Assembly: GCA_003520365.1 (NCBI GenBank)
Contig: DOUW01000092.1
Coordinates: 1,985-9,076, forward strand
DNA: 7,092 nt
Source of the DNA: Massilia sp.
GTDB lineage: Bacteria; Pseudomonadota; Gammaproteobacteria; Burkholderiales; Burkholderiaceae_D
Direction of reading: 5' to 3'
The notes beneath the pieces were generated by a model. The model was not told the origin of the DNA and made no database searches. It saw only the letters and a list, made by a program, of their open reading frames with translations. Positions within the stretch are counted from its first letter, which is position 1; every line of letters begins with the position of its first letter. Of this stretch, positions 1 to 4,299 are shown one piece after another. Both the position numbers and the translations under genes were made by a program.

Positions 1-176
1 TAGCCTTCAGCGTACTTGTTGGTCAGCTGGGAACCCTGGGCCTGCATCACGGCCGGCGAGGTGTAGTTTTCCGAGGCGATCAGCTCGATGTGATCCTGCT
101 GACGGGTGTTTTCCTTCTGAATCGCGTCCCACAGTTCCGGGTCGATGTTGGCCAGCGTGTGATCTTTTGCAAACAT
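1..176 (-). CDS. glyA: Serine hydroxymethyltransferase, N-terminal part (runs off the window)
   Basis: The minus strand encodes the first 58 residues of a protein that closely follows E. coli GlyA from memory: an ELW segment near residues 14-16, then [13 protein letters not shown] (29-41) and [16 protein letters not shown] (43-58). The enzyme is cytosolic and PLP-dependent. It converts serine and tetrahydrofolate to glycine and 5,10-methylene-THF, feeding one-carbon units into purine and thymidylate synthesis. The ATG at 176-174 is chosen because GGAG lies about 8-9 nt upstream and because the length before the conserved IELIASENY block fits the family. The PLP-binding lysine lies beyond the window edge. 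The upstream leader holds a ZTP riboswitch, which fits control by the purine/folate alarmone ZTP. The visible part shows no damage. Identification is very secure; completeness cannot be judged. Confidence 0.96.
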   Translation of the reverse strand, partial: MFAKDHTLANIDPELWDAIQKENTRQQDHIELIASENYTSPAVMQAQGSQLTNKYAEG

Positions 177-183
177 GAACAAA

Positions 184-188
184 ACTCC
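184..188 (-). promoter_or_regulatory. glyA ribosome binding site
   Basis: The minus strand reads GGAGT here, followed by TTTGTTC and then the ATG at 176. Spacing and sequence are normal for a Shine-Dalgarno site, and they fix the glyA start. Confidence 0.7.
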
Positions 189-249
189 AATCGATAAGAG
201 AACCAGACAAGTGCGTGCGGAATCGGCAGGAAGCCAGGAAGCAGCCAAG

Positions 250-410
250 GGAAGCACTGATTTATTCATGACGGCGGTCTTGACCTGGAGAAAAACCGTC
301 CTGCTGCGTTGCAAATCCTCGCCATACCACACGGTATGGCTGCGGTTTGCGCCTTGCCGGCCGCTTTTTTCCATGGCCAATCCCATCCGCCAGAATAAAT
401 GAGTGCTTCC
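250..410. mobile_element. MITE-like palindromic element with terminal inverted repeats
   Basis: The ends are near-perfect inverted repeats: GGGAAGCACTGATTTATTC at 249-267 and the reverse complement of GGGAAGCACTCATTTATTC at 393-411, matching at 18 of 19 positions. CAAG occurs at 246-249 and again at 411-414, which fits a 4-bp target-site duplication and gives an element of 161 bp. The two halves remain partly complementary inwards, through TTGACC/GGCCAA, an A-run/T-run pair and GCAAA/TTTGC. They meet in a perfect 8-bp stem, GCCATACC (321-328) and GGTATGGC (333-340), with an ACAC loop. No transposase is encoded, so it would be moved in trans. A 4-bp duplication with GGAAGC-type ends is reminiscent of IS5-like elements, but that family assignment is a guess. 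The boundaries could shift by a base or two. Confidence 0.75.
321..340. repeat. Central perfect hairpin of the palindromic element
   Basis: GCCATACC, the loop ACAC, then GGTATGGC. It lies at the symmetry centre of the 250-410 element. Outside it, GCAAA (311-315) can pair with TTTGC (346-350) across an interior loop. T-runs lie further out on each strand: minus strand at 295-291, plus strand at 365-370. Confidence 0.85.
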
Positions 411-418
411 CAAGCGCA

Positions 419-439
419 CGACAACGCCTACCCTTGTCG
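419..439 (-). other. Small hairpin just after the riboswitch
   Basis: On the minus strand CGACAA (439-434) can pair with TTGTCG (424-419) around a 9-nt loop. It directly follows the aptamer and could belong to its expression platform. No U-run follows it, so it is not a canonical terminator by itself. Confidence 0.4.
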
Positions 440-440
440 G

Positions 441-539
441 CTGCCCAGGCGAACGGCGGATGAAATCTCACGTTCCCCGGTGGTTGACCACCTTGCCGCC
501 GGCTCGGAGCGCGCGCGGTTTTCGCCAGTTACGTGAGAT
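441..539 (-). promoter_or_regulatory. ZTP (pfl) riboswitch aptamer in the glyA leader
   Basis: The minus strand shows the main parts of a pfl/ZTP aptamer. P1 is a 9-bp pairing of AUCUCACGU (539-531) with ACGUGAGAU (473-465). The conserved ACUGGCG follows P1 (529-523). A GGUGG-UCAA-CCACC hairpin (492-479) leads into GGGGAACGUG. After a short linker comes CCGCCGUUCGCCUGGGCAG (459-441), which carries the conserved GCCUGGGCA core. CGCC in that segment can pair with GGCG of ACUGGCG, as the family's pseudoknot does. Known members sense ZTP/AICAR ribotide, which builds up when 10-formyl-THF is short, and they commonly precede glyA, purH and folate genes in proteobacteria. Position upstream of glyA on the same strand agrees fully. 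Recognition is from remembered consensus, not a covariance-model search. Confidence 0.87.
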
Positions 540-553
540 GCAAAGGACTCCAG

Positions 554-582
554 ATTGTATTTGATGTGTCCCTTTAGGGCAA
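554..582 (-). promoter_or_regulatory. Probable sigma70 promoter of glyA
   Basis: The minus strand has TTGCCC (582-577) as -35, exactly 17 bp of spacer, and TACAAT (559-554) as -10. Transcription would begin near 547, only a few bases before the P1 stem of the riboswitch at 539. That is the expected geometry for a riboswitch leader. Confidence 0.65.
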
Positions 583-641
583 GGAAAGCTCCCTCGTGGC
601 AGCATGTGCGGTCAAGCGGCGGGTAACGTGATCAATTCGGC

Positions 642-647
642 TACAAT
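642..647 (+). promoter_or_regulatory. Possible -10 element for ydfG
   Basis: TACAAT lies 33 bp before the ydfG start codon. No good -35 is present at the right spacing (GCGGGT at 17 bp), so this is only a candidate. It would make a short leader of about 25 nt. Confidence 0.3.
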
Positions 648-679
648 CACGGAGCTTGTCCAATCCGAGGAACCCCATC

Positions 680-1426
680 ATGATCGTTTTCATCACCGGC
701 GCATCGGCCGGATTCGGCGCCGAAATGGCGCGCACCTTTGTCCGCAACGGCCACCAGGTCGTGATGGCGGCGCGCCGCAAGGAGCGCCTGGACAGCCTCG
801 CCGCCGAGCTGGGCGATTCGGCGCTGCCGGTGGAAATGGACGTGACAAACAAGGCCTCGATCGAGGAAGCGCTGGCGCTGCTTCCGCAATCCTGGCGCCA
901 GATCGACGTGCTGATCAACAACGCCGGCCTGGCCCTGGGCACCGCGCCGGCGCACGAGGCGCCGCTGGACGACTGGGAAACCATGATCGCGACCAATTGC
1001 CAGGGCCTGGTGACGATGACCCGCACCATCCTGCCGGCCATGGTCGAGCGCGGCAGCGGCCTGATCATCAACCTGGGCTCGGTGGCCGGCCACTACCCCT
1101 ACCCGGGCGGCAACGTGTATGGCGCGACCAAGGCCTTCGTCGAACAGTTTACGCTGAACCTGCGCGCCGACCTGGTCGGCACCGGCGTGCGCGCCACCAA
1201 CCTGGCGCCGGGCCTGTGCGGCGGCACCGAGTTCTCGAACGTGCGCTTCAAGGGCGACGACGCGGCCGCCGCCAAGGTCTACGAAGGCACGACGCCGCTG
1301 ACCGCCAAGGACATCGCCGAGACCGCCTACTGGATCGCCACCCTGCCGCCGCACGTGAACGTCAACCTGATCGAACTGATGCCGACTTGCCAGGGGTTCT
1401 CGCCGTTCAATATCAAGCGGGGCTGA
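680..1426 (+). CDS. ydfG: NADP-dependent 3-hydroxy acid dehydrogenase, YdfG-type SDR
   Basis: This gene encodes a 248-residue classical short-chain dehydrogenase/reductase, the same length as E. coli YdfG, which oxidises L-allo-threonine, serine and related 3-hydroxy acids with NADP in the cytosol. The Rossmann nucleotide-binding motif TGASAGFG is at residues 6-13, NNAG at 80-83, the catalytic Ser at 134, and YGATK with catalytic Tyr147 and Lys151. The ARR at 30-32 after strand 2 suits NADP preference. The segment GGTEFSNVRFKGDD (181-194) is a YdfG signature from memory. A TTG-initiated extension to 656 is possible, but the ATG at 680 has GAGGAA 7 nt upstream and matches the E. coli N-terminus. 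It diverges from glyA; both enzymes touch serine/threonine metabolism, though a functional link is only suggestive. Confidence 0.93.
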   Translation: MIVFITGASAGFGAEMARTFVRNGHQVVMAARRKERLDSLAAELGDSALPVEMDVTNKASIEEALALLPQSWRQIDVLINNAGLALGTAPAHEAPLDDWETMIATNCQGLVTMTRTILPAMVERGSGLIINLGSVAGHYPYPGGNVYGATKAFVEQFTLNLRADLVGTGVRATNLAPGLCGGTEFSNVRFKGDDAAAAKVYEGTTPLTAKDIAETAYWIATLPPHVNVNLIELMPTCQGFSPFNIKRG

Positions 1427-1430
1427 GGGA

Positions 1431-1466
1431 TTTTGTAGGGTGGACACTCGTGCCCACCCTACGAAA
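1431..1466. repeat. Hairpin repeat (REP-like) downstream of ydfG
   Basis: GTAGGGTGG (1435-1443) is followed by CCACCCTAC (1454-1462), extended outward by a TTTT/GAAA pairing that includes one G-T wobble. The apex CACTCGTG gives further pairing after one mismatch. The hairpin begins 5 bp after the ydfG stop and may act as a terminator or mRNA 3' end. However, no T-run follows the stem on either strand. GTAGGGTGG-type palindromes recur as dispersed repeats in many proteobacteria, so a REP-like element is equally likely. Confidence 0.6.
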
Positions 1467-1622
1467 ACCACACATATGCACACCGTGCGCCCCTGCTTAA
1501 ATAATTGTGAGAAAGTGTTACAGTTGTTGTCTTGACAGCTAGTCTCTCGTCTACTACGGCCGCGCCTTGGCCTGACAGCATGCGCCGCGGTCGCGCTTTC
1601 CCACCCGGGATGTTCGCTAGAG

Positions 1623-1651
1623 TACATATGCGGAGTCGAATAGCGTAAAAT
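1623..1651 (+). promoter_or_regulatory. Weak candidate promoter for the ybgC-tol operon
   Basis: TAAAAT (1646-1651) resembles a -10 box, with TACATA 17 bp upstream as a poor -35. An alternative -10 is TATTAT at 1658-1663. Some promoter must lie between ydfG and ybgC because the repeat at 1431 separates them. In 1467-1622 I see no convincing gene or site, only an isolated TTGACA at 1532 without a matching -10. Confidence 0.3.
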
Positions 1652-1668
1652 GTTTCCTATTATCATTT

Positions 1669-2085
1669 ATGGCTTGTAGCATGCCCTCCGTTTTCACCTG
1701 GCCAGTCCGGGTCTATTACGAAGACACCGACGCCGGCGGCATCGTGTTCTACGCGAATTACCTGAAGTTCTTCGAACGTGCGCGCACCGAATGGCTGCGC
1801 GCCGCCGGCATCAACCAGCAGGAACTGATCGCAAGCGACAACGCCGGCTTCGTGGTGAAGAGCGCCACGATCGATTACCACGCTCCCGCCCGCCTCGACG
1901 ACGAGCTGCGCCTGACGCTCGTCATCGAAAAGCTCGGCCGCGCCTCGGTGCAGTTCGCCCAGAAAGCGTACAAGGGCGACACCCTGCTGGTCGAGGCGAA
2001 TGTGAAAGTCGGCTGCGTCGACCTCGCCAATGTCCGTCCGCGCTCGCTCCCGGAGCATGTCGCTGATAAAATGCGTGCCGCCTGA
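1669..2085 (+). CDS. ybgC: Tol-Pal associated acyl-CoA thioesterase YbgC
   Basis: A hotdog-fold (4-hydroxybenzoyl-CoA thioesterase family) protein of 138 residues; E. coli YbgC has 134. The signature WPVRVYYEDTDAGGIVFYAN spans residues 11-30, with the expected catalytic Asp at 21. It is followed by YLKFFERARTEWLR and later YHAPARLDDEL. YbgC is cytosolic, hydrolyses short-chain acyl-CoAs in vitro and associates with phospholipid synthesis enzymes. It is the usual first gene of the tol-pal operon, as here. The start is uncertain: ATG at 1669 or ATG at 1681 (134 aa). Neither has a Shine-Dalgarno sequence, and the sequence just upstream is A/T-rich. The gap to tolQ is 25 bp. Confidence 0.93.
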   Translation: MACSMPSVFTWPVRVYYEDTDAGGIVFYANYLKFFERARTEWLRAAGINQQELIASDNAGFVVKSATIDYHAPARLDDELRLTLVIEKLGRASVQFAQKAYKGDTLLVEANVKVGCVDLANVRPRSLPEHVADKMRAA

Positions 2086-2110
2086 ATACATCAACAATAT
2101 TGCCTAACCG

Positions 2111-2794
2111 ATGACCCCGACCCACGACCTTTCCTTCGTTGCCCTGATCAGTAACGCGCACATCCTCGTGCAGCTCATCATGCTGCTGTTGCTGCTCCTG
2201 TCGGTGTTCTCGTGGTCCTATATTTTCCGCAAGCTGTTCGCGATCCGCGCGGCGCGCCGCCAGACCGAGCAGTTCGAACGCAGCTTCTGGGCCGGCGGCA
2301 ACCTGCACACACTGCACCAGAGCGCCAGCGCCCAGCGCGACCAGAGCGGCGCCCTGGCCCGCATCTTCGAGGCCGGCATGGGTGAATTCATCAAGGGCAA
2401 GCAGGCCTCGCGCGACGCCCTCGACATGAACTCGGTGCTCGACGGCGCCCGCCGCGCCATGCGCGCCGCCTTCCAACGCGAACTCGACGCCCTCGACCTG
2501 CACCTGAACTTCCTGGCCTCGGTCGGCTCGGTCTCCCCCTACATCGGCCTGCTCGGCACCGTCTGGGGCATCATGAACGCCTTCCGCGGCCTGGCCAACG
2601 TGCAGCAGGCAACCCTGGCGGTGGTCGCCCCCGGTATCGCCGAGGCGCTGATCGCCACCGCGATCGGCCTGTTCGCCGCGATCCCGGCCGTGGTTGCCTA
2701 CAACCGCTTTACCCACGACATCGACCGCCTGGCCATCCGCTTCGAAAGCTTCGTCGAGGAGTTCTCGAACATCCTGCAGCGCCAGTCGCGCTGA
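2111..2794 (+). CDS. tolQ: Tol-Pal system proton channel subunit TolQ
   Basis: A 227-residue inner-membrane protein of the MotA/TolQ/ExbB family, close to E. coli TolQ in length (230). The first membrane helix is at about residues 15-38, a cytoplasmic domain follows, and two further helices lie at about 132-158 and 174-198. The conserved LLGTVWGIM places Thr150 in helix 2, and EALIATAIGL places Thr183 in helix 3; these correspond to the polar residues that line the proton path in the family. TolQ forms the pentameric channel that encloses TolR and uses the proton gradient to energise TolA during division. The ATG at 2111 lacks a clear Shine-Dalgarno site, so translation may be coupled to ybgC. 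TolR starts 17 bp downstream. Confidence 0.96.
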   Translation: MTPTHDLSFVALISNAHILVQLIMLLLLLLSVFSWSYIFRKLFAIRAARRQTEQFERSFWAGGNLHTLHQSASAQRDQSGALARIFEAGMGEFIKGKQASRDALDMNSVLDGARRAMRAAFQRELDALDLHLNFLASVGSVSPYIGLLGTVWGIMNAFRGLANVQQATLAVVAPGIAEALIATAIGLFAAIPAVVAYNRFTHDIDRLAIRFESFVEEFSNILQRQSR

Positions 2795-2799
2795 TCGCC

Positions 2800-2806
2800 G
2801 GAGGAA
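2800..2806 (+). promoter_or_regulatory. Strong ribosome binding site of tolR
   Basis: GGAGGAA lies 5 nt before the tolR ATG at 2812. It is the strongest Shine-Dalgarno match in the operon and contrasts with the absent sites at ybgC and tolQ. Confidence 0.8.
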
Positions 2807-2811
2807 CCGAC

Positions 2812-3243
2812 ATGGCCTTATCCAGCAGCCTGCGCAGCGGACGCCGCGGCAAACTGAAATCCGAGATCAACGTCGTCCCGTACATCGACGTGATGCTGGT
2901 GCTGCTCATCATCTTCATGGCGGTGCCGGCCAACGAGACGCCGAACGTGGTCAATTTGCCGCGCGCCGAGAAGTCGACGCTGCCGCCGGACACCTACATC
3001 CAGATCTCGATCAAGCCGAACGCGGAACTGTCGATCGGCGTGCACGGCAAGGCCTCGACGCCGGCCCAGACGATGGACACGCGCGCCGCCCTGCTGACCC
3101 GCCTGCGCGAACTGCACGCGGAAAATCCGGACTATCCGGTCCTGATCGCCGGCGACCGCGAGAGCAAGTACGAAGAAGTGATCGACATGATCTCGGAAGC
3201 GAAGAAGATGGGCATCGGCCGCGTCGGCCTTGCCACCCAGTAA
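2812..3243 (+). CDS. tolR: Tol-Pal system motor subunit TolR
   Basis: A 143-residue ExbD/TolR family protein with a short basic cytoplasmic N-terminus (RSGRRGKLKSE), a single membrane helix at about residues 22-40, and a periplasmic domain. EINVVPYIDVMLVLLIIFM (18-36) is the family signature, and Asp26 is the membrane carboxylate that carries protons (Asp23 in E. coli). The periplasmic part ends with YEEVIDMISEAKKMGIGRVGL, typical of the ExbD fold. It acts with TolQ as the ion-driven stator that moves TolA, and the TolR periplasmic domain can bind peptidoglycan. The length matches E. coli TolR (142). tolA follows after 15 bp. Confidence 0.96.
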   Translation: MALSSSLRSGRRGKLKSEINVVPYIDVMLVLLIIFMAVPANETPNVVNLPRAEKSTLPPDTYIQISIKPNAELSIGVHGKASTPAQTMDTRAALLTRLRELHAENPDYPVLIAGDRESKYEEVIDMISEAKKMGIGRVGLATQ

Positions 3244-3258
3244 AGAGTGCAGTCCGCA

Positions 3259-4266
3259 ATGAAGCCAGCTTCCCCCGGCGCCCCGTACACGGTGCCGCCC
3301 GAACCGAGCCGCATGCCAGCGATCCTGCTGGCGCTGGCCGTGCACGCATTGCTGCTGGCCTTCCTGTACTTCGGCATCAGCTGGCAGAGCAAGACGCCGG
3401 TCACGGTCGAGGCCGAGGTCTGGGACATGAAGGTCGAGTCGGCCGCCCCGCCGCCGCCGCCCGCGCCGGAACCCGAGCCGCAGCCGGAACCCGAGCCGAC
3501 TCCTGTCCCGCCACCGCCGGCGCCGCCGGTGCCGAAGGTGGTCGAGCCCGAGCCGGTGAAGCCGGCCGCACCCGACATCGCCCTGGAACGTGAGAAGCAG
3601 CGCAAGCTCGAGCTGGCGAAGAAGGAACAGGAACGCGAGCGGCGCGAGCTGGCCGAGCAGAAGGAACGCGAAGAAGCCAAGCGCAAGGAACTCGCCGAGC
3701 AGAAGCAGCGCGAAGAACAGAAGCGCAAGGAACTGGCCGAGCAAAAACAGCGCGAGGAACAGAAACAGAAAGAGCTGGCCGAGAAGAAGAAGGAAGAAGA
3801 GAAGAAGCTGGCCGAGGCGAAAGCCGCCGCCGAGAAGAAGAAACTCGCCGACGAGAAAGCCGCGAAGGCCAAGGCCGCCGCCGCCGAGAAAGCCCAGCTC
3901 GACAAGCTGCGCGACCTCGAACTCAAGCGCATCACGGGCGCCGCCGGCACCGCCGGCAACGCCGAGAAGTCGAGCGCGCCGAAGATCGACGCCGGCTACG
4001 TCGCGCGCCTGACGGCCCTGATCAAGAGCAACACGACTTATGCGGGCAGCACCGACCAGCCGGGCAACCCGAAGGTCAGCTTCCGGGTCGAATTGCTGCC
4101 GACCGGCGAGATCCTGTCGGTGCGCCTGGCCAAGAGCAGCGGCGTGCCGCAGTTCGATGACGCCGTGGAACGCGGCATTAACAAATCGTCACCGCTTCCG
4201 AAGAAGAAAGATGGTACGGTAGAGCGCAATCTCGTGGTCAATTTCTCAATGAAAGACCTCGACTAA
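3259..4266 (+). CDS. tolA: Periplasm-spanning energy transducer TolA
   Basis: A 335-residue TolA with the three expected domains. A membrane anchor lies at about residues 20-42 (ILLALAVHALLLAFLYFG) and keeps His29 of the family's S-x3-H motif, although the Ser position is Ala25. A Pro/Glu linker (64-105) follows. A long charged helix runs from about 107 to 230 and includes a 14-residue repeat (128-183). The globular C-terminal domain (about 244-335) starts IDAGYVARLTALIKSN and contains GNPKVSFRVELLPTGEI; it would bind Pal and TolB. No cysteine is present, so the disulfide of the E. coli C-terminal domain is missing. A GTG at 3247 would add four residues; ATG at 3259 is preferred because AAAGAG sits at a usable distance. 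It is shorter than E. coli TolA (421). Confidence 0.94.
   Translation: MKPASPGAPYTVPPEPSRMPAILLALAVHALLLAFLYFGISWQSKTPVTVEAEVWDMKVESAAPPPPPAPEPEPQPEPEPTPVPPPPAPPVPKVVEPEPVKPAAPDIALEREKQRKLELAKKEQERERRELAEQKEREEAKRKELAEQKQREEQKRKELAEQKQREEQKQKELAEKKKEEEKKLAEAKAAAEKKKLADEKAAKAKAAAAEKAQLDKLRDLELKRITGAAGTAGNAEKSSAPKIDAGYVARLTALIKSNTTYAGSTDQPGNPKVSFRVELLPTGEILSVRLAKSSGVPQFDDAVERGINKSSPLPKKKDGTVERNLVVNFSMKDLD
3640..3807 (+). repeat. Four tandem 42-bp coding repeats in tolA
   Basis: The protein reads RRELAEQKEREEAK, RKELAEQKQREEQK, RKELAEQKQREEQK, QKELAEKKKEEEKK (residues 128-183). A partly matching 13-residue unit precedes them. The second and third copies are identical in protein but differ at synonymous positions (CTC/CTG, CAG/CAA, AAG/AAA, GAA/GAG), so the array is not a very recent duplication. 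It forms the charged alpha-helical stalk of TolA. Confidence 0.85.
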
Positions 4267-4299
4267 GGAAGCCGACTCATTTTTTTGCCGAGATAAAGC

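Noticed and set aside
656..679. TTG-initiated N-terminal extension of ydfG
   Set aside because: The ATG at 680 has a good SD and reproduces the 248-aa family length and N-terminus; the extension would consume the SD sequence.
1506..1524. CRP/Vfr-like imperfect palindrome (TGTGAGAAAGTGTTACA)
   Set aside because: The half-sites are spaced by 7 rather than 6 bases and match poorly; there is no well-placed promoter.
1532..1537. Isolated TTGACA as a tol operon -35
   Set aside because: The hexamer 17 bp downstream is TACGGC, with no acceptable -10 at 15-19 bp spacing.
1472..1631. Direct repeat ACATATGC at 1472 and 1624
   Set aside because: Only 8 bp and 152 bp apart, with no further structure; expected by chance.
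647..1666. Long open frame on the minus strand (about 339 codons) opposite ydfG
   Set aside because: High-GC shadow of a clear SDR gene; its composition is Arg/Gln/Val/Gly-rich with no recognisable motif, and it spans the intergenic hairpin.
3247..3258. GTG start for tolA at 3247
   Set aside because: It is only 3 nt after the tolR stop with the SD-like AAAGA directly adjacent, so spacing is too short; the ATG at 3259 fits better, though it is not proven.
2818..3959. Long minus-strand frames opposite tolR/tolA rich in Leu/Phe/Arg or Ser/Ala/Phe
   Set aside because: Antisense of the repetitive Glu/Lys/Ala and Pro codons of tolA; low-complexity artefacts with no start signal.
4267..4299. T7 run between tolA and tolB as a terminator
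   Set aside because: No inverted repeat precedes it, and tolB needs read-through from upstream.
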